From Legionella impletisoli (GTDB lineage: Bacteria; Pseudomonadota; Gammaproteobacteria; Legionellales; Legionellaceae), in assembly GCF_900639875.1 (NCBI RefSeq), contig NZ_CAAAIA010000007.1:124001-188000 (forward strand): a stretch of DNA of 64,000 nt, given 5' to 3'. Positions 49,838-58,332 of this stretch are shown here, in pieces. The position numbers and the translations under genes are program-made. Each line of letters begins with the position of its first letter. Position 1 is the stretch's first letter. The notes under the pieces were generated by a model. The model searched no databases. It was given only the letters and a program-made list of their open reading frames with translations, and was not told the DNA's origin.

Positions 49838-50836
49838 TTCACCACGCAAATCCGTTTCTAGCAAGGATTTTATGTGGGAAATATCCGAATATTTGCTCAG
49901 CAAATACATTAGCTTACAGTGAGCGGCTTCGGGTGTCATATCATGGCCGCTAATTAATCCCGCTTGTTTTAACGTATAACCTGTCGCGTATTGACTCATT
50001 TTAACATGCCCATGCTGGCATTGGCTGCAATTGACAATGATGATGCCGCGTCGGCAGGCGTCTTCTAATAGATTTAAAAAACGGGGATCATTATTTTGCG
50101 CGTTTCCAGCACCATAGGTTTCTAAAACCAAACCTCGTATGGGTTGTTCTAGGATATAAGATAACACTTCGGTTGCAAATCCAGGAAATAAACGAACATT
50201 TGCAATAAAATGCGGGAGAATGGTTTGAAAACGAAAGGGCTTGGATTTCGGCTTAAGTAATAAGCGTTCTTTTAAATTAATGGTGATGCCTGGCGTAGCT
50301 AAAAAGGGAAAGTTGGGTGAATCAAAGGCATCAAATCGTTGCGCACTGACTTTCTGGGCACGATTTCCGCGCAATAGTTTTTGATTAAAAAAAATACATA
50401 CTTCTTTGATGGGTTCATGAGCACAAAGCCATAATGAGGTAATGATGTTATCAATGGCATCATTTCGCACTTCCGACAAAGGAATTTGAGAGCCTGTCAG
50501 AATAACGGGTTTATCGAGGTGTTCGAGCATGAATGATAAAGCGGATGCAGTATAAGCCATGGTGTCTGTTCCATGAAATACTACAAAGCCATCATATTGT
50601 TGATAGGCTTCATTAATGTCACTGGCTATTCGATTCCATTCACTCAAAGTCATGTTTGAGGAATCCAGTAAGGGATTATATTCTTTGATAAAAAACTTAG
50701 GCATATCTTTGTGTCGGAGAGCGGGAATATCTTGCAATGCTTTCTCAACATAACCCGGTGCAGGTTCATAACCGTGTTTTGTTTTGATGCTGCTAATGGT
50801 GCCGCCTGTGTTGATGATTAGTATGTTCTTCTTCAT
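49802..50836 (-). CDS. ansA: Type I (cytoplasmic) L-asparaginase
   Basis: Hydrolyses asparagine to aspartate and ammonia. 344 residues, no signal peptide. First catalytic threonine in INTGGTISS near residue 10; second in HGTDTMAYTASALSF near residue 90; Asp and Lys of the triad are in GTDT and the ILTGSQIPLSEVRND region. The C-terminus overlaps the convergent hypothetical gene. Absence of signal peptide and the IPL/RND sequence fit AnsA, not AnsB. Confidence 0.93.
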   Translation of the reverse strand: MKKNILIINTGGTISSIKTKHGYEPAPGYVEKALQDIPALRHKDMPKFFIKEYNPLLDSSNMTLSEWNRIASDINEAYQQYDGFVVFHGTDTMAYTASALSFMLEHLDKPVILTGSQIPLSEVRNDAIDNIITSLWLCAHEPIKEVCIFFNQKLLRGNRAQKVSAQRFDAFDSPNFPFLATPGITINLKERLLLKPKSKPFRFQTILPHFIANVRLFPGFATEVLSYILEQPIRGLVLETYGAGNAQNNDPRFLNLLEDACRRGIIIVNCSQCQHGHVKMSQYATGYTLKQAGLISGHDMTPEAAHCKLMYLLSKYSDISHIKSLLETDLRGELTGRGWSRGCL

Positions 50837-50981
50837 TCCAACCTGATCCTCATCAGACCTTTTATATACTTATCTTTATATCATTGTAATCGTTCTTACC
50901 AAAAACCGTGTGATTTATTTGCCAAAGTCTCGTATTTTGTGGAAAAATCAGGGTATTAATGGTTAGTCTAAGCAGTATTGA

Positions 50982-51506
50982 ATGGTAATTGATAGAGCCG
51001 GATACCGGTTAAATGTTGGAATCATTCTGGTGAATGATTCGGGTCGTGTTTTTTGGGGTCGTCGCCATGGTCATGATGCTTGGCAGTTTCCTCAAGGCGG
51101 CCTTGTCAGCGGTGAATCTGCAACCGAAGCCATGTATCGTGAACTTCGAGAAGAAATAGGTCTCGATCGTGAAGATATTGAAGTGCTTGGGTTTACAAAA
51201 CGCTGGTTAAAGTATCGCTTACCGAAGCAATATATTCGCCATGGTAGTAAACCTTTAGTGATTGGTCAAAAACAAAAATGGTTTTTGTTAAAGCTTGTGG
51301 CCAGTGAACAAAAATTGCGACTGGATCTAAGTGATTCTCCTGAATTTGATAGCTGGCGATGGATTGATTATTACGAGCCGCAAGATCATGTGATTTTTTT
51401 TAAAAAACAAGTCTATGCTCAGGCCCTGAAAGAACTTGAGCCATTTCTAAAAAAGCGTAAAACTCCTTACGGGAAGCGCAAAAAGCGAGGTAATCATAGT
51501 CATTAG
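50982..51506 (+). CDS. rppH: RNA pyrophosphohydrolase RppH
   Basis: Removes pyrophosphate from mRNA 5' ends, triggering decay. 174 residues. Nudix box from GGLVSGESATEAM to RELREEIGL (residues about 38-60); N-terminus IDRAGYRLNVGIILVN and HDAWQFPQGG are characteristic of RppH. The C-terminal tail is basic. Stop codon is directly followed by the ptsP ATG, as in the E. coli rppH-ptsP order. Confidence 0.97.
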   Translation: MVIDRAGYRLNVGIILVNDSGRVFWGRRHGHDAWQFPQGGLVSGESATEAMYRELREEIGLDREDIEVLGFTKRWLKYRLPKQYIRHGSKPLVIGQKQKWFLLKLVASEQKLRLDLSDSPEFDSWRWIDYYEPQDHVIFFKKQVYAQALKELEPFLKKRKTPYGKRKKRGNHSH

Positions 51507-53798
51507 ATGTTGAAAGTACTAAACCGCATAGTCCAGAGTGTTACTACGGCTCCTTCTTTAAGTGATGCGTTACACATTTTGGTAGAAGAGCTTCGAAAAG
51601 CCGTCGTTGCTGAAGCGGTATCGGTCTTTCTCATTGATAATAAAAGCAGTGAATATGTATTGATTGCCACTGACGGACTTCAGCAAAAAGCCGAGTCACG
51701 CGTTCGTGTACCTCTAGATAAAGGTCTAATTGGTCTTGTTGGGCGTCGCGAAGAGCCTATTAACATCGATCAGGCATTTCTGCATGCAGATTTTTATCAT
51801 AACGCGTTACTGGGTGAAGAAGAGTTAAATTCCTTTTTGGGTGTTCCGATTATTCAGCATCGTAAATTATACGGTGTGTTAGTAGCTCAAAGAGCAGAAG
51901 CGCGGTTTTTTGATGATGCTGAAGAAGCGTTTATGATTACGCTCGCCGCACAATTGGGAGGAACTCTATCCCATGCTGAAGCAACGGGCGAGCTTAGCCA
52001 GCTTACCTACCCTCAACCAGTCGGATTAGCAAGACCCGAAGTTCATCAATTATCTTTATCAGGAATTGGGTGTGTTCCCGGTGTAGGTATTGGTACGGTG
52101 GTTACGGTGTATCCTCCTGCTGATATTGATGCGGTTCCAAAACGGATTGTTGATGATGTGGAAACAGAAGTCGCCATTTTTTATGATGCGCTAGAAGCTG
52201 CCCGTGGCGATATGGAGCGTCTTAGTCGGCGTATGAAGTCTAGAGTGTCTGAAAGCGAGCATGCTCTTTTTGATGTTTATCTTAGGATGTTGGATAAGGA
52301 AAATATAGGGAAAGAAGTTGAAGAGGTCATCCGAGAAGAACGCTTAAGTGCGCAGGCCTCTTTGTCTTCGGTCGTCAAGAAACATGAAATGCACTTTGAG
52401 AGCATGAAAGACGAATATCTTCGTGAGCGAGCGAGTGATTTCCGTGATTTAGGGCGCCGGATCCTAGCCGAATTACAATCTTCCCAAGTTGAAGAAATTG
52501 AATACCCTAAGCGCACGATTTTGGTAGGAGATGAAATTACCGCTTCCGCCTTAGCGGAAGTGCCAGAAGGCCAGTTAATGGGCATTGTTTCTGCCAAAGG
52601 CTCCAATAATTCCCATGTAGCTATTTTAGCACGTGGTATGGGAGTGCCTACGGTGATGGGCGTTCGGGGATTAAACATTGAGCAGTTGTCCCGCCGTGCT
52701 GTGGTGGTGGATGGCTATTATGGCCAAGTATATATCTCGCCTTCTAAACGTTTAGTTGCAGAATATAAAGTCTTAGCAGAAGAAGAAGACGAGCTCAATC
52801 AAAGCTTGGTTAATCTTCGTGAAAAGCCTGCTGAAACCACCGATAATTATCGTATCTCTTTGCAAGTGAATACCGGACTTGCAATGGATGCTGGGTTTTC
52901 TATGAGTGTTGGTGCAGAAGGGGTTGGACTTTATCGCTCTGAAGTTCCTTTTATGAGTCGAGACCGCTTTCCTTCTGAAGACGAACAATATGTAATTTAT
53001 CGCCAAATTCTTAAAGCCTTTGCGCCTCGCAAAGTAACCATGCGAACGCTAGATATCGGTGGGGATAAAAAGTTGACCTATTTCCCCGTAGAAGAAGATA
53101 ACCCTTATTTAGGTTGGCGTGGGATTCGAATCACGCTGGATCATCCCGATGTGTTTTTATTGCAAGTTAGAGCCATGATGCGCGCGAATGAAGGATTAAA
53201 TAATCTTCGCATTATGTTGCCGATGGTTACAACGCTTGGTGAATTAGATGAAGCCATTTTTTTGGTGGATCAGGCTTTTATGGAATTACTTGAAGAGGGA
53301 TGCGTGATTGAAAAACCCCAGATTGGCGTTATGATTGAAGTTCCTGCTGCGGTGTATCAAGCGCGCGAGTTTGCCAAGCGGGTGGATTTTTTATCTGTTG
53401 GAAGCAATGACTTAACGCAGTATCTTTTGGCAGTAGACCGAAATAATGCTAGAGTGGCAGGGCTTTACAATTCATTTCACCCAGCCATGATACGAACCTT
53501 AATGAAGGTTGTGGAAGGTGGGCATGCTGCAGGCGTTGAAGTCAGCATTTGTGGTGAGATGGCCAGTGATCCGTTAGCGGTAATCTTACTCATGGCAATG
53601 GGTTTTGATACGTTAAGTATGAACTCGTTCAGTTTGCCGCGAATCAAATGGGTGATTCGCAGTTTTTCCATCGCAAACGCCCGAAAAATATTAGCCGATG
53701 TTTTAGAGTTTGAGCATGCAGAAGAGATCCGATTGTATTTGCAAAAAGCGATTGAAGAAGCGGGTCTTGGGGGATTAATAAGGGCGGGAAAATCATGA
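51507..53798 (+). CDS. ptsP: PEP-protein phosphotransferase EI-Ntr
   Basis: First enzyme of the nitrogen phosphotransferase system, passing phosphate from PEP to NPr. 763 residues. N-terminal GAF domain (about 1-160), then PTS enzyme I: phosphohistidine His370 in GSNNSHVAILARG, and the PEP-binding barrel with EGVGLYRSEVPFM and SVGSNDLTQYLLAVDRNN. NPr and EIIA-Ntr genes are not in the window. Its stop overlaps the next ATG by 4 bp. Confidence 0.97.
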   Translation: MLKVLNRIVQSVTTAPSLSDALHILVEELRKAVVAEAVSVFLIDNKSSEYVLIATDGLQQKAESRVRVPLDKGLIGLVGRREEPINIDQAFLHADFYHNALLGEEELNSFLGVPIIQHRKLYGVLVAQRAEARFFDDAEEAFMITLAAQLGGTLSHAEATGELSQLTYPQPVGLARPEVHQLSLSGIGCVPGVGIGTVVTVYPPADIDAVPKRIVDDVETEVAIFYDALEAARGDMERLSRRMKSRVSESEHALFDVYLRMLDKENIGKEVEEVIREERLSAQASLSSVVKKHEMHFESMKDEYLRERASDFRDLGRRILAELQSSQVEEIEYPKRTILVGDEITASALAEVPEGQLMGIVSAKGSNNSHVAILARGMGVPTVMGVRGLNIEQLSRRAVVVDGYYGQVYISPSKRLVAEYKVLAEEEDELNQSLVNLREKPAETTDNYRISLQVNTGLAMDAGFSMSVGAEGVGLYRSEVPFMSRDRFPSEDEQYVIYRQILKAFAPRKVTMRTLDIGGDKKLTYFPVEEDNPYLGWRGIRITLDHPDVFLLQVRAMMRANEGLNNLRIMLPMVTTLGELDEAIFLVDQAFMELLEEGCVIEKPQIGVMIEVPAAVYQAREFAKRVDFLSVGSNDLTQYLLAVDRNNARVAGLYNSFHPAMIRTLMKVVEGGHAAGVEVSICGEMASDPLAVILLMAMGFDTLSMNSFSLPRIKWVIRSFSIANARKILADVLEFEHAEEIRLYLQKAIEEAGLGGLIRAGKS

Positions 53799-54601
53799 TT
53801 TTAACGAGTTTAGTGGAGCATGGTACAGCTTACGCCTTGACTGGAGCATTTACCGGATTTATGTCTGGAATTTTAGGGATTGGCGGCGGCATGATTGTTG
53901 TGCCGGCGCTGCTTTATATATTTCATCATGCGCATGTGATTCCCCCAGGCGTGGAAATGCATGTGGCGGCAGGTAGCTCATTAGCTATTATGATTTTTAC
54001 CGCCATGTCTTCCATTCGAGCTCATCATCGTCAAGGTGAAATTCTTTGGGGGATTTATCATCGACTTTGGCCAGGCATTATTTTTGGAACGATTGTCGGG
54101 GCACTCTTGGCTGATCAATTATCGACGAATGTGTTAAAAATTATTTTCGGGGTTTTTTTATTGGTTATCGGGCTTAAGATGTTAGCGGACGTACATGTAG
54201 AGCGCCCACAACAAATGCCTAGTAATAAAATCACAGGCGTGGTGAGCTCTTTGATAGGGTTGTTATCGGGGTTATTAGGGGTTGGGGGTGGTACCTTGGT
54301 TATTCCCTATTTGAATTTTTGTGGGATTAATACTCGTAAGATCCCCGCTATTTCCGCATTATGTACCCTAGCGGTTTCTATGATTGGTACCATTGTATTT
54401 ATTATAACTGGCAGCAATGAGTCAGGTTTACCTCCTTTCTGCACGGGGTATGTTTATTGGCCGGCCGTCATTTGGGTGGCAATTCCAAGTATTTTATTCG
54501 CGCCTATTGGCGCACATCTGACTTATGCGTTACCGGTGCAGCAATTAAAATATGGCTTGGTTGCGATTTTACTGTTAGCTGGGGTGGATCTGCTCATTTA
54601 A
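53795..54601 (+). CDS. TauE/SafE-family membrane permease, short form
   Basis: 268 residues with about eight helices and the duplicated signature G-I-L-G-I-G-G-G (GILGIGGGMIVVPALL near residue 22 and GLLGVGGGTLVIPYLNF near residue 160). Predicted anion (sulfite or sulfonate type) exporter. It is inserted between ptsP and lgt, which are adjacent in E. coli, and is translationally coupled to ptsP. Confidence 0.88.
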   Translation: MILTSLVEHGTAYALTGAFTGFMSGILGIGGGMIVVPALLYIFHHAHVIPPGVEMHVAAGSSLAIMIFTAMSSIRAHHRQGEILWGIYHRLWPGIIFGTIVGALLADQLSTNVLKIIFGVFLLVIGLKMLADVHVERPQQMPSNKITGVVSSLIGLLSGLLGVGGGTLVIPYLNFCGINTRKIPAISALCTLAVSMIGTIVFIITGSNESGLPPFCTGYVYWPAVIWVAIPSILFAPIGAHLTYALPVQQLKYGLVAILLLAGVDLLI

Positions 54602-54613
54602 GGATTTTGTCGC

Positions 54614-55414
54614 ATGCGAATACTCGTGTTTCCACACATTGATCCCGTTGCTTTTTCTCTAGGTCCCGTGCGTGTGCATTGGTATGGCTTGATGTATTTG
54701 GTGGGATTTATCGCTGCTTGGCTTTTAGCTCATTGGCGAGTAAAGCGTTACCATTTAAATTGGACCTCTGAGCAAATTGGCGATTTAATTTTTTATAGTG
54801 CGTTGGGCGTTATTATTGGTGGGCGTCTTGGTTATATGGTGTTTTACAATTTGCCAGAGCTCATTCATCAGCCGTTGTCCCTTTTCAAAGTATGGCAGGG
54901 GGGCATGTCGTTTCATGGGGGGCTTTTAGGCGTTATCCTCGTGTTGTGGTTGCTGACCTATAAATTTAATAAACGTTTTTTAGAGATTACTGATTTTGTG
55001 GTGCCTTTAGTACCCATCGGTTTGGCTGCGGGTCGCTTAGGAAATTTTATCAACGGCGAATTATGGGGGAGACCCACTGATATGCCGTGGGGAATTGTGT
55101 TTCCTCATGTTGATCAACAACCTCGTCATCCGTCGCAACTATATGAATTTGGACTAGAAGGCGTTGCGTTATTTATATTGGTCTGGTGGTATGCTTCAAA
55201 ACCACGTCCTTTAGGTTGTGTTTCCGCAGTGTTTTTTGTAGGGTATGCAATCGCAAGGCTTATCGTTGAATTTTTCCGAGCGCCTGATCCTCAGTTAGGT
55301 TATTTAGCATTTAACTGGTTAACTATGGGGCAATTACTTTCTATCCCTATGTTAGTTATAGGGCTTGTATTTTTGTGGATGAAGCGAAATGAAAACGTAC
55401 CTAAACCTTCTTGA
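54614..55414 (+). CDS. lgt: Prolipoprotein diacylglyceryl transferase
   Basis: First step of lipoprotein maturation: transfers diacylglycerol to the lipobox Cys in the inner membrane. 266 residues, seven helices. Signature [15 protein letters not shown] near residue 140, [14 protein letters not shown] after it, and the early [11 protein letters not shown] and [11 protein letters not shown] segments. Overlaps thyA by 26 bp, the usual lgt-thyA coupling. Confidence 0.97.
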   Translation: MRILVFPHIDPVAFSLGPVRVHWYGLMYLVGFIAAWLLAHWRVKRYHLNWTSEQIGDLIFYSALGVIIGGRLGYMVFYNLPELIHQPLSLFKVWQGGMSFHGGLLGVILVLWLLTYKFNKRFLEITDFVVPLVPIGLAAGRLGNFINGELWGRPTDMPWGIVFPHVDQQPRHPSQLYEFGLEGVALFILVWWYASKPRPLGCVSAVFFVGYAIARLIVEFFRAPDPQLGYLAFNWLTMGQLLSIPMLVIGLVFLWMKRNENVPKPS

Positions 55415-56183
55415 ACATATATTAACTCATGGCAGCGAAAAAACGGATCGTACAGGTGTGGGCACTCTTTCAGTTTTTGGATATCAAATGCGGTTTAATC
55501 TTGCCAATGGTTTTCCCTTGGTTACGACCAAAAAACTACATACCCGAAGTATTATTCATGAGTTGCTCTGGTTTTTAAAAGGTGATACCAATATTGCCTA
55601 TCTAAACGAACATGGTGTTCGGATTTGGGATGAATGGGCTAACGAGCAAGGCGAACTTGGGCCTATTTATGGCAAACAATGGCGCAGTTGGCCTACAGCA
55701 GATGGTCGTCATGTTGATCAGCTCAGTGACGTGGTGAATCAAATTAAAACCAATCCTCACTCTCGTCGACTAGTGGTGAGCGCTTGGAATGTCGGTGAGC
55801 TGGATAAAATGGCGCTATCGCCTTGTCATGCGTTGTTTCAGTTTTATGTGGCAGATAATCGTTTATCTTGCCAGCTTTATCAGCGTTCCGCGGATGTGTT
55901 TTTAGGGGTTCCTTTTAACATCGCCTCCTACGCACTTCTCACGCATATGATTGCTCAACAATGTGATCTTTCTGTGGGGGATTTTGTTTGGACCGGGGGT
56001 GATTGTCATTTGTATCTTAATCACCTTGAGCAAGCCAAAACACAGCTGCAAAGAACGCCTCTGCCTCTACCAGAATTAAAAATAAATCGTTGTCCAAGTT
56101 CATTATATGAATATCGGTACGAGGATTTTGAATTTGAAAATTACGAGTCGCACCCGGCTATCAAAGCGCCGATCGCAGTCTAA
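55389..56183 (+). CDS. thyA: Thymidylate synthase
   Basis: Makes dTMP from dUMP using methylenetetrahydrofolate. 264 residues, exactly the E. coli length; catalytic Cys146 in [12 protein letters not shown], phosphate-binding [19 protein letters not shown] and HLYLNHLEQ. The ATG lies inside the 3' end of lgt. A thymidine kinase gene is 1 kb downstream on the other strand. Confidence 0.98.
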   Translation: MKTYLNLLEHILTHGSEKTDRTGVGTLSVFGYQMRFNLANGFPLVTTKKLHTRSIIHELLWFLKGDTNIAYLNEHGVRIWDEWANEQGELGPIYGKQWRSWPTADGRHVDQLSDVVNQIKTNPHSRRLVVSAWNVGELDKMALSPCHALFQFYVADNRLSCQLYQRSADVFLGVPFNIASYALLTHMIAQQCDLSVGDFVWTGGDCHLYLNHLEQAKTQLQRTPLPLPELKINRCPSSLYEYRYEDFEFENYESHPAIKAPIAV

Positions 56184-56906
56184 CGTTTATGTCTTTGTGT
56201 TTTCTAACCCCACATAAGCGACCGGTCTCCTTTGATCATACGCTTGACCGAGGTATCCAGTAGTACAGAGCGAATGATTAGAATCGTGGTGGGTCCTGTG
56301 GCCAAGCCACAGGACGTAGGCAATTAGTTCTATGTAGACAACCAATCCTTTGCGTAGGAAACTGATCTCCCATGCGTACCAACCAATCTCTTATGTAAGC
56401 AATCACCCCCCTACATACGCAATCAACACTCTACGTACACAACCGCCGGCCTACGTATGCAACCAACCCCCTACGTACCTCGGCTTGACGAGTTATCCAG
56501 TGGTAAGCGTAAATGATTGGAATCGTGGTGGGTCCTGTGGTCAAGCAACAGGACGTAGGCAATTAATTCTACGTAGGCAACCAATTCTTTGCGTAGGCAA
56601 CTCATCTCCCCATGCGTATGCAACCAACCACTTAAGTAAGCAATCAACCCCTTACATACGCAATCAACATTCTACGTACACAACCGCCTGCCTACGTATG
56701 CAACCAACCCCCTACGTACCTCGGCTTGACCGAGGTATCCAGTGGTAAGCGTAATGATTAGTGCCGCAGTGGGGTCTAGTGGTCAAACATAGGACGTAGG
56801 CAATCTCTGTCGGTTAAACTGCAGCACGATTAGAGATATAAAAGCGTGACATCATGACCGTATTTGTGATTTAATACAAGCCTCTTTGTTTGTATTTTGT
56901 GTATTT
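56184..56906. other. Repeat-filled region between thyA and a small exported-protein gene
   Basis: About 720 bp without a credible gene. Nearly all of 56220-56800 is the 241-bp tandem repeat. The last 100 bp contain only general AT-rich sequence; no clear promoter was identified. Confidence 0.75.
56226..56800. repeat. Tandem 241-bp repeat related (inverted) to the 127-bp array
   Basis: Two full units and part of a third; the CGAGG/GTATCCAG junction recurs at about 56250, 56491 and 56732. Each unit starts with the reverse complement of the 10.3-kb element: TCCAGTGGTA, ATGATTAGAATCGTGGTGGG, CCTGTGG-CCAAG-CCACAGG, ACGTAGG. The rest is a degenerate minisatellite of about 20-22 bp units built on CTACGTAnGCAACCAA. 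The end of each unit carries a partial ACCTCGG-CTTGAC-CGAGGT palindrome. Confidence 0.85.
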
Positions 56907-57185
56907 ATGAAAAAAATATTTCTTCTTGTGCTTTCATTTGTCTGTATATTCATCCTATCCAGCGCACATGCCAGCAAACTCAGCGACTTTTTTAATAAAA
57001 TGGAAGCGCGTGATAAAGCTCGTAAGGAAAATGAGATCAAGCAAGATATGAATTTTAGTGATTTTGCATACAAATACGAGCGTCGTTTTACCAATGCCAA
57101 AGGTGAATCGTGTCGCGAATATACTTTCCGTTCAAAAAGTAATCCTTACCTGCATGGTACTCATACGATCTGTAATGAGGGTTAA
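56907..57185 (+). CDS. Small exported protein with surface-antigen-like C-terminus
   Basis: 92 residues from ATG 56907 (a second in-frame ATG lies at 56886). Signal peptide MKKIFLLVLSFVCIFILSSAHA. The mature part has a charged helix and then NAKGESCREYTFRS...GTHTICNEG, a two-cysteine arrangement like the last 30-40 residues of the rickettsial 17-kDa/RT0821-type surface antigens. Periplasmic or envelope; exact role unknown. Convergent with tdk. Confidence 0.62.
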   Translation: MKKIFLLVLSFVCIFILSSAHASKLSDFFNKMEARDKARKENEIKQDMNFSDFAYKYERRFTNAKGESCREYTFRSKSNPYLHGTHTICNEG

Positions 57186-57199
57186 GCACCTCGAGTGTA

Positions 57200-57820
57200 T
57201 TATTCGTGGTGCTCAAGTTGTCGCTGTGTCTTTTGGGTGAATTCAAGGCAGCCAGGCTGACGTTTTTTGAAGTGTTCTCGGCATGTTGAAATATACATGT
57301 TGTTGCCGCCGATAAGCACTTGTTCGCCTTCAGATAGTACATTTCCTTCAGCATCTAAGCGAAGAATCATGGTTGCTTTCCGGCCGCAATGGCAAATGGT
57401 CTTAATTTCAACCAGCTCGTCTGCCCAGGCGAGCAAATATTGACTGCCTTCAAATAACTCACCTCTGAAATCCGTGCGAAGTCCATAAGCGAGAACGGGA
57501 ATTTTCAATTCATCCGTGATGTCAGTTAATTGCTGCACTTGATTGCGCGTTAAAAATTGGGCTTCATCAATTAATATGCACGCGTAGTCTTTTTTTTCTT
57601 TTTGAACAATTGTATATAAATCGTCGTGGCTATGAAACATAATCGCAGGTTCTGATAAGCCGATGCGAGAACTGACGGTGCCTAATTTGAATCGGTTATC
57701 AATTGCGGGAGTGAATAATAAAGTATTCATGCCTCGCTCGCGGTAGTTGTAACTGGATTGCAATAAAACCGTGCTTTTGCCGGCATTCATAGCCGCGAAA
57801 TAAAAATAAAGTTTTGCCAT
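57200..57820 (-). CDS. tdk: Thymidine kinase
   Basis: Salvage enzyme phosphorylating thymidine. 206 residues, type II kinase. P-loop [13 protein letters not shown], Walker B-like ILIDEAQFL, and the zinc site CHCGRK...CREHF in the C-terminal part. Complements thyA nearby as the second dTMP source. Confidence 0.96.
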   Translation of the reverse strand: MAKLYFYFAAMNAGKSTVLLQSSYNYRERGMNTLLFTPAIDNRFKLGTVSSRIGLSEPAIMFHSHDDLYTIVQKEKKDYACILIDEAQFLTRNQVQQLTDITDELKIPVLAYGLRTDFRGELFEGSQYLLAWADELVEIKTICHCGRKATMILRLDAEGNVLSEGEQVLIGGNNMYISTCREHFKKRQPGCLEFTQKTQRQLEHHE

Positions 57821-57921
57821 GTGCGTTATCCATAATGATGAGTACGCTCCGTAGTAAAACGTTTGTACGAAGTTAAATCAATTGCCAGAAACTATACACA
57901 CCCCAATCACGAATGTGAATT

Positions 57922-58332
57922 CTATTTCTCAATTTTGCGTTCAAAAAGGGAGCGAATTTCCTCAGGCAGTGGGTGGGATTTATTGCTTTGGTAATCCACC
58001 CAAACGATTCGGCTAATGCCTTCAGCCATTAAAGTAGCCCCTTGATAAAGCTCATGATGCATTTCCATGCTTGAGCGTCCCATGTGCTGTAAGTTGCTTT
58101 TGATGGTTAAGGTAGCTGGGTAAACCACGGGCTTTAAGAAGGTGCAAGCCACGTGAACCACAACAGGGCCTTTATCTTGTTTTAAATCAAAATTAAGACT
58201 TTGCAACCATTCGATACGCGCTTCCTGAAAATAATCGAAATATTTGCCGTTATTAACATGCCCTAAGGCATCCATATCGCCCCAGGCTATGGTAAAGGTT
58301 TTTTCATGCACATAATTAACTTGATGATTCAT
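57922..58332 (-). CDS. Acyl-CoA thioesterase of the 4HBT hotdog family
   Basis: 136 residues. Hotdog-fold motif GDMDALGHVNNGKYFDYFQEAR (core DALGHVNN near residue 22) is the active-site region of YbgC/FadM-type thioesterases. Substrate chain length cannot be deduced. It begins 4 bp inside the 3' end of priA, so it is translationally coupled to it. Not linked to tol-pal genes, so the FadM-like subgroup is more likely than YbgC. Confidence 0.85.
   Translation of the reverse strand: MNHQVNYVHEKTFTIAWGDMDALGHVNNGKYFDYFQEARIEWLQSLNFDLKQDKGPVVVHVACTFLKPVVYPATLTIKSNLQHMGRSSMEMHHELYQGATLMAEGISRIVWVDYQSNKSHPLPEEIRSLFERKIEK

Noticed and set aside
56350-56720. CRISPR-like short repeats based on CTACGTA
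   Set aside because: Units are degenerate, about 20-22 bp, tandem and repeated again in the next 241-bp unit, so they are a minisatellite.
56350-56748. 132-codon plus-strand open frame
   Set aside because: It is a translation of the 241-bp tandem repeat (periodic QPPTY-type peptide) and has no coding features.
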